The notes beneath the pieces are model-generated. The model worked only from the letters and a program-made list of their open reading frames with translations, ran no database searches and was not told the origin of the DNA. Source: Triticum aestivum (lineage: Eukaryota > Streptophyta > Magnoliopsida > Poales > Poaceae). From it: 64,000 nt of DNA. Of the stretch, positions 12,201 to 23,330 are shown in pieces; position 1 is the stretch's first letter; each line of letters opens with the position of its first letter. The stretch is taken from assembly GCF_018294505.1 (NCBI RefSeq), contig NC_057795.1, forward strand, positions 519,141,512 through 519,205,511, written 5' to 3'. Made by a program: the position numbers and the translations under genes.

Positions 12201-13243
12201 TTTGGAGAAGCCTGTATTTACAAGAAAGTGAGTGGGAGCTCTATAGCATTTCTGATTTTATATGTAGATGACATATTATTAATTGGAAATGATATAGAAT
12301 TTTGGATAGCATAAAGGGATACTTGAATAAAAGTTTTTCAATGAAAGACCTCGGTGAAGCTGCTTACATATTGGGCATCAAGATCTATAGAGATAGATCA
12401 AGACGCTTAATAGGACTTTCACAAAGCACATACCTTGACAAAATTTTGAAAAAGTTCAAAATGGATCAGGCAAAGAAAGGTTTCTTGCCTGTGCTACAAG
12501 GTGTGAAGTTGAGTCAAACTCAATGCCCGACCACAGCAGAAGATAGAGAGAAAATGAAAGATGTTCCCTATGCTTCAGCCATAGGCTCTATCATGTATGC
12601 AATGCTGTGTACCAGACCTGACGTATGCTTAGCAATAAGCTTGGCAGGAAGGTACCAAAGTAATCCAGGAGTGGATCACTGGACAGCGGTCAAGAACATC
12701 CTAAAATACCTGAAAAGGACTAAGGATATGTTTCTCGTATATGGAGGTGACAAAGAGCTAGTCGTAAATGGTTACATTGATGCAAGCTTTGACACTGATC
12801 CGGACGATTCTAAATCGCAAACCGGATACGTGTTTTTATTAAACGGTGGAGTTGTAAGTTGGTGCAGTTCTGAACAAAGCGTCGTGGTGGGATCTACATG
12901 TGAAGCGGAGTACATAGCTGCTTCTGAAGCAGCAAATGAAGGAGTCTGGATGAAGGAGTTCATTACCGATCTAGGTGTCATACCTAGTGCATCGGGACCA
13001 ATGAAGATCTTCTATGACAATACTGGTGCAATTGCTTTGGCAAAGGAATCCAGATTTCACAAGAGGACCAAGCACATCAAGAGACGCTTCAATTCCATTC
13101 GGGACCAAGTCCAAGTGGGAGACATAGAGATTTGCAAAATACATACGGATCTGAATGTTGCAGACCCGTTGACTAAGCCTCTCTCACGAGCAAAACATGA
13201 TCAACACCAAGACTCCATGGGTGTTAGAATCATTACTATGTAA
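9258..13243 (+). pseudogene. Angela-1 gag-pol polyprotein with three lesions
   Basis: One long copia polyprotein frame from ATG 9258 to TAA 13243. Domains in order: gag (residues about 1-250), zinc knuckle CFYCKQTGHWKRNC near 252, aspartic protease FDTGSIANICN near 301, GAG-pre-integrase HCRLGHIGVKRMKK near 438, integrase core with HTDVCGPM and RSDRGGEY, reverse transcriptase with QMDVKTAFLNG and YVDDILLIGND, and RNase H ending near ADPLTKPL. The lesions are TAG at 9453-9455 (TGG in Angela-2), TAG at 12195-12197 (CAG in Angela-2), and a one-base deletion near 12,295-12,302. The first two are simple G-to-A and C-to-T transitions. The order protease-integrase-RT is diagnostic of Ty1-copia. Confidence 0.92.
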
Positions 13244-13265
13244 TCTAGATTATTGACTCTAGTGC

Positions 13266-13276
13266 AAGTGGGAGAC
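13266..13276 (+). promoter_or_regulatory. Angela-1 polypurine tract
   Basis: AAGTGGGAGAC directly before the 3' LTR is the plus-strand primer site. The same motif precedes the 3' LTRs of Angela-2 (about 21,595-21,605) and Angela-3 (minus strand, 33,326-33,336). Confidence 0.8.
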
Positions 13277-15007
13277 TGAAGGAAATATGCCCTAGAGGCA
13301 ATAATAAAGTTATTATTTATTTCCTCACATCATGATAAATGTTTATTATTCATGCTAGAATTGTATTAACCAGAAACATGATACATGTGTGAATACATAG
13401 ACAAACATATAGTCACTAGTATGCCTCTACTTGACTAGCTCATTAATCAAAGATGGTTATGTTTCCTAACCATAGACATGTGTTGTCATTTGATAAATGG
13501 GATCACATCATTATAAGAATGATGTGATTGACATGACCCATTCCGTTAGCCTAGCACTTGATCGTTTAGTATACTGCTATTGCTTTCTTCATGACTTATA
13601 CATGTTCCTGTAACTATGAGAAATATGCAACTCCCGTTTACCGGAGGAACACTTTGGGTACTACCAAACGTCACAACGTAACTGGGTGATTATAAAGGAG
13701 TACTACAGGTGTCTCTGAAGGTACATGTTGAGTTGGCGTATTTCGAGATTAGGTTTTGTCACTCCGATTGTCGGAGAGGTATCTCTGGGCCCTCTCGGTA
13801 ATGCACATCATTATAAGCCTTGCAAGCAATGTGACCAAATGAGTTGGTTACGGGATGATGCATTACGGAATGAGTAAAGAGACTTGCCGGTAACGAGATT
13901 GAACTAGGTATTGGATACCGACGATCAAATCTCGGGCAAGTAACATACCGATGACAAAGGGAACAACGTATGTTGTTATGCGGTTTGACCGATAAAGATC
14001 TTCGTAGAATATGTAGGAACCAATATGGGCATCCAGGTCCCGCTATTGGTTATTGACCGAGAATGGTTCTAGGTCATGTCTACATAGTTCTCAAACCCGT
14101 AGGGTCCGCACGCTTAACATTATGATGACAGTTTTATTATGAGTTTATAAGTTTTGATGTACCGAAGTTTGTTCGGAGTCCCGGATGTGATCACGGACAT
14201 GACGAGGAGTCTCGAAATGGTCGAGACATAAAGATTGATATATTGGAAGCCTATGTTTGGACATCGGAAAGGTTCCGGGTGAAATCAGGATTTTACCGGA
14301 ACACCGGGGGGTTACCGGAACCCTCCCGGGGGTTAATGGGCCTTAGTGGGCCATGAGGGAGAAGAGGAGGGCCGGCCAGGGCAGGCCGTGCGCCCCCTCC
14401 CCCCTAGTCCGAATAGGACAAGGAAGGGGGGCGGCGCCCCCCTCTCCTCTTTCCCTTCCCCCCTTTCCTTCTCCACCAAGGCAAGAGGGGGGAGTCCTAC
14501 TCCCGGTGGGAGTAGGACTCCTCCAGGCGCACCCCAAAGGGGCCGGCCGCACCTCCCTCTCCCTCCTTTATATACGGGGGCAGGGGGCACCCCATAACAC
14601 ACAAGTTGATCTACGGATCGTTCCTTAGCCGTGTGCGGTGCCCCCCTCCACCATATTCCACCTCGGTCATATCGTCGCAGAGCTTAGACGAAGCCCTGCG
14701 TCGGTAGAGCATCATCATCGTCACCACGCCGTCGTGCTGACGGAACTCATCCCCGAAGCTTTGCTGGATTGGAGCCCGGGGATCGTCATCGAGCTGAACG
14801 TGTGCTAAACTCGAAGGTGCCGTACGTTCGGTGCTTGGATCGGTCGGATCGTGAAGACATACGACTACATCAACCGCGTTGTCATAAAGCTTTCGCTTAC
14901 GGTCTACAAGGGTACGTGGACGGACACTCTCCCCTCTCGTTGCTATGCCATCACCATGATCTTGCATGTACGTAGGAAATTTTTTGAAATTACTATGTTC
15001 TCCAACA
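13277..15007 (+). repeat. 3' LTR of Angela-1 (1731 bp)
   Basis: Near-identical copy of 6285-8019 with the same TGAAGGAAATATGCCC start and CCAACA end. It is preceded by the polypurine tract AAGTGGGAGAC and followed by target duplication CGCGG (15008-15012). Most differences from the 5' LTR are C/T and G/A transitions, as expected for methylated cytosines. Confidence 0.92.
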
Positions 15008-15471
15008 CGCGGTTCGGAGCCTATGGCCGGAGACGAGTCCGAGGTTCCAATGACACAGGCCTCGTCGGAGGTCAGATCTGTGTTCGGCTCTAGCACCGCT
15101 GAGTCCGCGGCTTCCGTGGCGAGGTTGAGCCTCCCATCCTCGGATGGCACACTCTGCTCTGGGTCTAGGGCCAGAGCGATTACATGCGCTATCTCCTGCA
15201 CACAGTCTGAAGACAGATTTAGGTCATATTTATCGTGGCGGCAGGGCACGGCTGTCATGGGCTCGAATCCGTCGAAGATCAAGTCTCCGTGGATGTCGGC
15301 GGTGTAGTTTAAGCTTCCAAACCCGACCTGATGGCCAGGGGCGTAGCTGTCAATCTGCTCTAGATGGCCAAGCGAGTTGGCCCGTAGTGCAAAGCCGCCG
15401 AATACGAAAATCTGTCCGGGGAAAAAATCTTCACCCTGGACGATGTTGTTGTAGATGACTGAAGGATCCAT
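15008..15471 (-). pseudogene. Gypsy-2 leader/gag N-terminal ORF, split by Angela-1
   Basis: Coding sequence starting at ATG 15469-15471 (MDPSVIYNNIVQGEDFFPG) about 50 bases inside the LTR. It runs open to the Angela-1 insertion point and resumes in the same frame at 6284. It is acidic, without a recognisable enzymatic motif, and typical of the N-terminal extension of gag in this gypsy group. The open frame seen further left (into 14,611) is only read-through into the Angela-1 LTR. Confidence 0.6.
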
Positions 15472-15518
15472 CAAGCCTTGCAGTGACGACACAGTGGAAC
15501 TCTCAATGAAAGCACCAA

Positions 15519-15989
15519 TGTTTGTGTCAAAACCTGCGGATCTCGGGTAGGGGGTCCCGAACTGTGCGTCTAAGGCTAATGGTAATAGGAGGCGGGGGAC
15601 ACAATGTTTACCCAGGTTCATGCCCTCTCGATGGAGGTAATACCCTACTTCCTGCTTGATTGATCTTGATGATATGAGTATTACAAGAGTTGATCTACCA
15701 CGAGATCATAGAGGCTAAACCCTAGAAGCTAGCCTATGATTATGATTGTTCCTGTCCTATGGACTAAACCCTCCGGTTTATATAGACACCTGAGGGGGCT
15801 AGGGTTACACAGAGTCGGTTACAGAGAAAGGAATCTTCATATCCTAACCACCAAGCTTGCCTTCCATGCAAAGGAGAGTCCCATCCGGACACGGGATGAA
15901 ATCTTCTATCTTGTATCTTCATAACCCAACAGTCCGGCATATGCATATAGTCCGGCTGTCCGAGGACCCCTTAATCCGGGACTCCCTCA
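15519..15989 (-). repeat. 5' LTR of gypsy-2 (471 bp)
   Basis: On the minus strand it begins TGAGGGAGTCCCGGATTAAG and ends GACACAAACA, with TG...CA termini. It contains a TATA-like TATATAAACCGG (plus-strand position about 15774-15785), followed by the expected short R/U5. The start sequence is characteristic of an abundant Triticeae gypsy family with LTRs of about 0.5 kb; I suspect a Fatima-type element but cannot confirm the name. The partner LTR is outside the window. Confidence 0.75.
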
Positions 15990-16357
15990 ATGCCCCCTCC
16001 ATAGTTACACACCTCGGTCATATCGTCGTGGTGCTTAGGCAAAGCCCTGCGCCAGTAACATCATCAACACCATCACCACGCCGTCGTGCTGACGGAACTC
16101 TCCCTCGTCCTCAACTAGATCAAGAGCTCCAGGGACGTCATCGTGCTGAACGTGTGCTGAACACGGAGGTGCCGTACGTTCAGTACTTGGATCGGTTGGA
16201 TCATGAAGACGTTTGACTACATCAACCGCGTTACTAAACTCTTCCGCTTTCGGTCTATGAGGGTACGTGGACACACCCTCCCTCTCGTTGCTATGCATCT
16301 CCTAGATAGATCTTGCATGATCGTACGAATTTTTTTAAATTACTACGTTCCCCAATA
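15990..16357 (+). repeat. 3' portion of the 5' LTR of Angela-2
   Basis: Aligns with the last part of the 3' LTR (about 22,960-23,330): shared ACACCTCGGTCATATC and ACATCATCAACACC blocks, ending CCCCAATA (CCAACA expected, one C-to-T change). The preceding base is the terminus of gypsy-2, which explains the abrupt start. Confidence 0.85.
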
Positions 16358-17593
16358 GTGGCATCCGAGCCATGTCTATGCGTAGATGTTTTATGCACGG
16401 GTGGAACACAAAGAGTTGTGGGCAATAATAGTCATACTGCTTACCACCAACTCCTTACTTTGATTCGGCGGTTTTGTTGGATGAAGCGGCCTGGACCGAC
16501 ATTACATGACCGCGTTCATGAGACTGGTTCTACCGACGTGCTTTTGCACATAGGTGGCTGGCGGGTGTCTATTTCTCCAACTTTAGTTGAATCAAGTTTG
16601 ACTATGGCCGGTCCTTGTTCAAGGTTAAAACATCACGCTTGACGAAGAACCGTTGTGGTTTTGATGCATAGGTAAGAACGGTTCTTGCTAGAAGCCCGTA
16701 GCAGCCACGTAAAACTTGCAACAACAAAGTAGAGGACGTCTAACTTGTTTTTGCAGGGCTTGTTGTGATGTGATATGGTCAAGACATGATGTGATATAAA
16801 TTGTTGTATGAGATGATCATGTTTTGTAACAGAGTTGTCGGCAACTGGCAGGAGCCATATGATTGTCGCTTTATTGTATGAAATGCAATCGCCATGTAAT
16901 TGCTTTACTTTATCACTAAGCGGTAGCAATAGTCGTAGTAGCAATAGTTGGTGAGACAACAATGATGCTACGATGGAGATCAAGGTGTCAAGCCGGTGAC
17001 GATGGAGATCATGACGATGCTTCGGTGATGGAAATCATGAGCACAAGATGATGATGGCCATATCATGTCACATATTTTTATTGCATGTGATGTTTATCTT
17101 TTATTCATCTTATTTTGCTTAGTATGGCGGTAGAATTATAAGATGATCCCTTACTAAATTTCAAGGTATAACTGTTCTCCCTGAGTATGCACTGTTGCTA
17201 TAGTTCGTCGTGCCGAGACACCACGTGATGATCAGGTGTGATAAGCTCTACATTCACATACAATGGGTGCAAGCCAGTTTTGCACATGCATAATACTCGG
17301 GCTAAACTTGAGGAGCCTAGCATATATAGATATGGCCTCGGAACACTGAGACCGAAAGGTCGAACGTGAATCATATAGTAGATATAATCAACATAGTGAT
17401 GTTCACCATTGAAAACTACTCCATCTCACGTGATGATCGGACATGGTTTAGTTGATTTGGATCACGTGATCATTTAGATGTCTAGAGGGATGTCTACCTA
17501 AGTGGGAGTTCTTAAGTAATATGATTAATTGAACTTTAATTTATCATGAACTTAGTCCTGATAGGTTTTGCATGTCTACGTTGTTGTAGATCA

Positions 17594-20500
17594 ATGGCCC
17601 ATGCAACCGTTCCCTTGAATTTTAATGTGTTCCTAGAGAAAGCTAACTTGAAAGATGATGGTAGCAATTACACGAACTGGGTCCATAACTTGAGGATTAT
17701 CCTCATTAATTCATAGAAGAATTACGTCCTGCAAGCACCATTAGGTGTACCACCCGCGGCAACAACTGCAAATATTGTGAATGCCTGGCAGACGCATGTT
17801 GATGACTACTCGATAGTTCAGTGTGCCATGCTTTACGGCTTAGAATCGGGACTTCAAAGACGTTTTGAACGTCATGGAGCATATGAGATGTTCCAGGAGT
17901 TGAAGTAAATATTTCAGGCAAATGCTCGAGTTGAGAGATATGAAGTCTCCAACAAGTTCTATAGCTGCAAAATGGAGGAGAATAGTTCTGCCAGTGAACA
18001 CATACTCAGATTGTGTGGGTACCATAACCAGTTGACTCAACTGGGAGTTAATCTTCCTGATGATAGTGTCATTGGCAGATTTCTTCAATCACTGCCACCA
18101 AGCTATAAAGGCTTCGTTGTGAAATATAATATGCAAGGGATGACGAAAACGATTCCTGAGCTCTTCGCAATGCTAAAGGTTACGGAGGTAGAAATCAAGA
18201 AGGAGCATCAAGTGTTGATGGTCAACAAGACCACTAGTTTCAAGAAAAAGGGCAAAGGGAAGAAGGGAAACTTCAAGAAGAATAGCAAGCAAGTTGCTAC
18301 TCCCGGGAAGAAGCCGAAGTCTAGACCTAAGCTTGAAACTGAGTGCTTCTACTGCAAAGGGACAGGTCACTTGAAGCAGAACTGCCCCAAGTATTTGGCG
18401 GATAAGAAGGATGGCAAAGTGAAAGGTATATTTGATATACATGTTATTGATGTGTACCTTACTAATGCTCGTAGTAGCATCTCGGTATTTAATAATGGTT
18501 CTGTTGCTCATATTTGCAACTCGAAACAGGTGCTACAGATTAAATGAAGATTGGATAAGGACGAGGTGACGATGCGTGTCGGGAATGGTTCCAAGGTCGA
18601 TGTGATCGCCATCGGCACGCTACCTCTACATCTACCTTCGGGATTAGTTTTAGACCTGAGTAATTGTTATTTGGTGACAGCGTTGAGCATGAACATTATA
18701 TCTAGATCTTGTTTGATGCGAGACGGTTATTCATTTAAATCAGAGAATAGTGGTTGTTCTATTTATATGAGTAATATCTTTTATGGTCATGCACCCTTGC
18801 TGAGTGGTCTATTTTTGCTGAATCTCGATTGTGGCGATACACATGTTCATAATATTGAAGCCAAAAGATGCAAAGTTGATAATGATAGTGCAACTTATTT
18901 GTGGCACTGCCGTTTAGGTCAGATTCGTGTAAAGCGCATGAAGAAACACCACGTTGATGGGCTTTTGGAATCACTTGATTATGAATCACTGTGTGCTTGC
19001 GAAAACCATGCCTCATGGGCAAGATGACTAAAACTCCGTTCTCCGGAACAATGGAACGAGGTACTGACTTATTGGAAATAATACATACTAATGTATGCGG
19101 TCCAATGAGTGTTGAGGCTCGTGGCGGGTATCATTATTTTCTTACCTTCACAGATGATTTAAGCAGATATGGGTATATCTACTTAATGAAACATAAGTCT
19201 GAAACATTTGAAAAGTTCAAAGAATTTCGGAGTGAAGTGGAAAACATTGTAACAAGAAAATAAAGTTTCTATGATCTTATTGTGGAGGCGAATATTTTAG
19301 TTACGAGTTTGGTGTTCATTTGAAACAATGTGGAATAGTTTCGCAACTCGCGCCACCTAGAACAACACAACGTAATGGTGTGTCTGAACGTCGCAACCGT
19401 ACTTTATTGGATATGGTGCGATCTATGATGTCTCTTACTGATTTACCGCTATCATTTTGGGGTTATTCTTTAGAGACGGCTGCATTCACTTTAAATAGGG
19501 CACCATCAAAATCCGTTGAGACGACGCCTTATGAATTGTGGTTTGGCAAGAAACCAAAGTTGTTGTTTCTTAAAGTTTGGGGTTGCGATGCTTATGTGAA
19601 AAAGCTTCAACCTAATAAGCTCGAACCCAAATCGGAGAAGTGTGTCTTCATAGGATACCCAAAGGAAACTGTTGGGTACACCTTCTATCACAGATCCGAA
19701 GGCAGGATATTTGTTGCTAAAAATGGATCCTTTCTAGAAAAGGAGTTTCTCTCGAAAGAAGTGAGTGGGAGGAAAGTAGAACTTGATGATGTAATTGTAC
19801 CTTCTCCCGAATTGGAAAGTAGTTCATCATAGAAATCAGTTCTAGTGATTCCTACACCAATTAGTGAGGAAGCTAATGATGATGATCATGAAACTTTAGA
19901 TCAAGTTACTACCGAACCTCGTAGGTCTTCCAGAGTGCGATCTGCACCAGAGTGGTATGGTAATCCTGTTCCGGAAGTCATGTTACTAGACCATGATGAA
20001 CCTACAAACTATGAGGAAGCGATGATGAGCCCAGATTCCACGAAATGGCTTGAAGGCATGAAATCTGAGATGGGATCCATGTATAAGAACAAAGTGTGGA
20101 CTTTGGTGGACTTGCCTGATGATTGGCAAGCCATAGAAAATAAATGGATCTTCAAGAAGAAGACTGACGCTGACGGAAATGTTACTGTCTACAATGCTTG
20201 ACTTGTTGCAAAAGGTTTTCGACAAGTTCAAGGAGTTGACTATGATGAGACTTTCTCACCCGTAGCAATGCTTAAGTCTGTCCAAATCATGTTAGCAATT
20301 GGTCCATTTTGTGATTATGAAATTTGACAAATGGATGTCAAAACTGCATTCCTTAATGGATTTATGGATGAAGTGTTGTATATGATGCAACCAGAAGGTT
20401 TTGTCGATCCAAAGGGTGCTAACAAAGTGTGCAAGCTCCAGCAATCCATTGATGGACTAGTGCAAGCCTCTCGGAGTTGAAATAAATGCTTTGATAGTGT

Positions 20501-21572
20501 GATCAAAGCATATGGTTTTATACAGACTTTTGGAGAAGCCTGTATTTACAAGAAAGTGAGTGGGAGCTCTGTAGCATTTCTAATATTATATGTGGATGAA
20601 ATATTGTTGATTGGAAATGATATAGACTTTCTGGATAGCATAAAGGGATACTTGAATAAGAGTTTTTCAATGAAAGACCTTGGTGAAGCTGCTTACATAT
20701 TGGGCATCAAGATCTATAGAGATAGATCAAGACGCTTAATTGGACTTTCACAAAGCACATACCTTGATAAAGTTTTTAAGAAGTTCAAAATGGATTTGTC
20801 AAAGAAAGGGTTCTTGCCTGTGTTACAAGGTGTGAAGTTGAGTCAGACTCAATGCCCGACCACTGCAGAATATAGAGAGAAAATGGAAGTCATTCCCTAT
20901 GCTTCAGCCATAGGTTCTATCATGTATGCAATGTTGTGTACCAGACCTGATGTGTGCCTTGCTATTAGTATAGTTGGGAGGTACCAAAGTAATCCAGGAG
21001 TGGAGCACTGGACAGCGGTCAAGAACATCCTGAAATACCTTAAAAGGACTAAGGATATGTTTCTCGTTTATGGAGGTTACAAAGAGCTCGTCGTAAATGG
21101 TTACGTCGATGCAAGCTTTGACACTGATCTGGATGACTCTAAGTCACAATCCGTATAAGTATTTATATTGAATGGTGGAGCTGTCAGTTGGTGCAGTTTC
21201 AAGCAAAGCGTCGTGGCGGGATCTACGTGTGAAGCGGAGTACATGGCTGCTTCTGAAGCAACAAATGAAGGAGTCTGGATGAAGGAGTTCATATCCGATC
21301 TAGGTGTCATACCTAGTGCATTGGGTCCAATGAATTTTTTTTGTAACAATACTAGTGCAATTGTCTTGGCAAAGGAATCCAAATTTCACAAGAGAACCAA
21401 GCACATCAAGAGACGCTTCAATTCCGTCAGTCATCAAGTGTCGGAGGGAGACATAGAGATTTGCAAAATACATACAGATCTGAATGTTGCAGACCCGTTT
21501 ACTAAGCCTCTTCCACGAGCAAAACATGATCAACACCAAGACTCCATGGGTGTTAGAATCATTACTTTGTAA
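17594..21572 (+). pseudogene. Angela-2 gag-pol, multiply broken
   Basis: Homologous along its length to the Angela-1 polyprotein: gag start near 17594, zinc knuckle CFYCKGTGHLKQNC near 18,344, degraded protease FNNGSVAHICN (DTG lost), GAG-pre-integrase near 18,900, integrase fragments 19,000-19,830, RT with YVDEILLIGND (the catalytic YVDD is YVDE) near 20,590, and RNase H to 21,572. Stops occur near 17,716, 17,906, 18,545, 19,830, 20,200, 20,326, 20,478 and 21,156, with frameshifts near 19,010 and 19,260. No functional product is expected. Confidence 0.9.
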
Positions 21573-21605
21573 TCTAGATTATTGAGTCTAGTGCAAGTGG
21601 GAGAC

Positions 21606-23330
21606 TAAAGTAAATATGCCCTAGAGGCAATAATAAAGTTGTTATTTATATTTCCTTATATCATGATAAATGTTTATTATTCATGCTATAATTGTATTAA
21701 CCGGAAACTTAGTACATGTGCGAATACATAGACAAAACATAGTGTCCCTAGTATTCCTCTACTTGACTAGCTCGTTAATCAAAGATGGTTATGTTTCCTA
21801 ACCATAGACATGTGTTTTAATTTGATGAATGGGATCACATCATTAGGAGAATGATGTGATATACAAGACCCATCCGTTAGCTTAGCATTATGATCGTTAC
21901 AGTTTCATTGCTACTGTTGTCTTCATGACTTATACATGTTCCTCAGACTATGAGATTGTGCAACTCCCGAATACCGGAGGAACACCTTGTGTGCTATCAA
22001 ATGTCAAAACATAACTGGGTTATTATGAAGATTCTCTACAGGTGTATCCTAAGGTGTTTGTTGGGTTGGCATAGATCGAGATTAGGATTTGTCACTCTGA
22101 GTTTCGGAGAGGTATCTTTGGGCCCTCTCGATAATGCTCATCACTATAAGCCTTGAAAGCAATGTGACTAATGAGTTAGTTGCGGGATGAAGCAGTATGG
22201 AATGAGTAAAGAGACTTGCCGATAATGAGATTGAACTAGGTATGATGATACCGATGATCGAAACTCGGGCAAGTAACATACCGATGACAAAGGGAACAAC
22301 GTATGTTGGTGTGTGGTTTGACTGATAAAGATCTTCATAGAATATGTAGAAGCCAATATGAGCATCCATGTTCCGCTATTGGTTATTTATTGGAGATATG
22401 TCTCGATCATGTCTACATAGTTCTCAAACCTATAGGTCCGCACGCTTAACGTTCGATGACGATTTGTATTATGAGTTATGTGTTTTTGATGACCGAAGTT
22501 TGTTTGGAGTCCTGGATGAGATCACGGACATGACGAGGAGTCTCGAAATGGTCGAGACATAAAGATTGATATATTGGACGACAATATTCGGACATCGGAA
22601 GAGTTCCGAGTGGTTTCGGGTAAAAACGGAGTGACGGAGGGGTTACCGAAACCCCCCGAGGAAGCAATGGGCCAACATGGGCCATAGGGGAGAGAGAGGA
22701 CAGCCCACATAGGGGAGGCACCCCCCCATGGGGAGTCCGAATAGGACAAGGGAAGGGGGCGCGGCCCCCCTTTTCCTCTCCCTCTCCCTCTCCCTTCCTT
22801 CCCCTCTTCCACCAGGTGGAATCCTACTAGGACTTGGAGTCCTAGTAGGACTCCCTTCTCCTGGCACGCCCTGCAAGGGCCGGCTGGCCTCCCCCTCTCC
22901 TCCTTTATATACAGGGGCAAGGGGGCACCCCAAGGCACATCAAGTTCTCTTAATCGTGTGCGGTGCCTCCCTCCACAGTTACTCACCTCGGTCATATCAT
23001 CGTAGTGCTTAAGCGAAACCCTGTGCCGGTAACATCATCAACACCGTCGCCACGCCGTCGTGTTTATGGAACCCTCCCTCGTCCTCAACTGGATCAAGAG
23101 CTCGAGGGACGTCATCGTGTTGAACATGTGCTGAACACAGAGGTGCCGTATGTTCGGTACTTGGATCAGTTGGATCGTGAAGACGTTCGACTACATCAAC
23201 CGCGTTACTAAACGCTTCTGCTTTCGGTCTAGGAGGGTACATGGACACACTCTCCCTCTCATTGCTATGCATCTCTTAGATAGATGTTACGTGATCGTAG
23301 GATTTTTTTGAATTGCTACGTTCCCCAACA
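21606..23330 (+). repeat. 3' LTR of Angela-2 (1725 bp)
   Basis: Starts TAAAGTAAATATGCCC (the terminal TG has become TA) and ends TACGTTCCCCAACA. TATATA box near 22,908. Preceded by AAGTGGGAGAC. It is clearly diverged from the Angela-1 LTRs, including a different GC-rich central block. Confidence 0.88.

Larger units (their letters stand above)
6285..15007 (+). mobile_element. Complete Ty1-copia retrotransposon 'Angela-1' (8.7 kb)
   Basis: A full Angela/BARE-1/WIS-group element on the plus strand: 5' LTR 6285-8019, PBS 8021-8034, untranslated leader 8035-9257, gag-pol 9258-13243, polypurine tract 13266-13276, 3' LTR 13277-15007. The flanks CACGG/CGCGG form a 5-bp target duplication with one change. 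The element interrupts gypsy-2. By eye the LTRs differ at roughly 40-45 sites (about 2.5%), which suggests insertion on the order of one million years ago at the usual grass LTR rate; this is an inference from a manual count. Confidence 0.95.
15008..15989 (-). mobile_element. Gypsy-2, 5' end (LTR and leader) right of Angela-1
   Basis: This is the 5' piece of the minus-strand gypsy-2 element. It contains the LTR (15519-15989) and the start of the leader/gag coding region (15471 down to 15008). It joins to 6284 once Angela-1 is removed: the flanks are CACGG (6280-6284) and CGCGG (15008-15012), a 5-bp duplication with one transition, and the coding frame continues across the junction. Gypsy-2 itself sits in the 5' LTR of Angela-2; the 5-bp duplication on this side is ATGCC (15990-15994). 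Confidence 0.8.
15990..23330 (+). mobile_element. Ty1-copia 'Angela-2', 5' LTR truncated by gypsy-2 insertion
   Basis: Plus-strand Angela-group element with only the last 368 bp of its 5' LTR in the window (15990-16357), then PBS (16359 onward), leader, degenerate gag-pol (17594-21572) and a complete 3' LTR (21606-23330). The missing 5' LTR portion should lie beyond the far end of gypsy-2, left of the window. It is inserted in LINE-1 coding sequence at 23,331; candidate target duplication CCTGG (23331-23335), partner out of view. It is much more decayed than Angela-1 and Angela-3, consistent with being an older layer of the nest. Confidence 0.9.
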
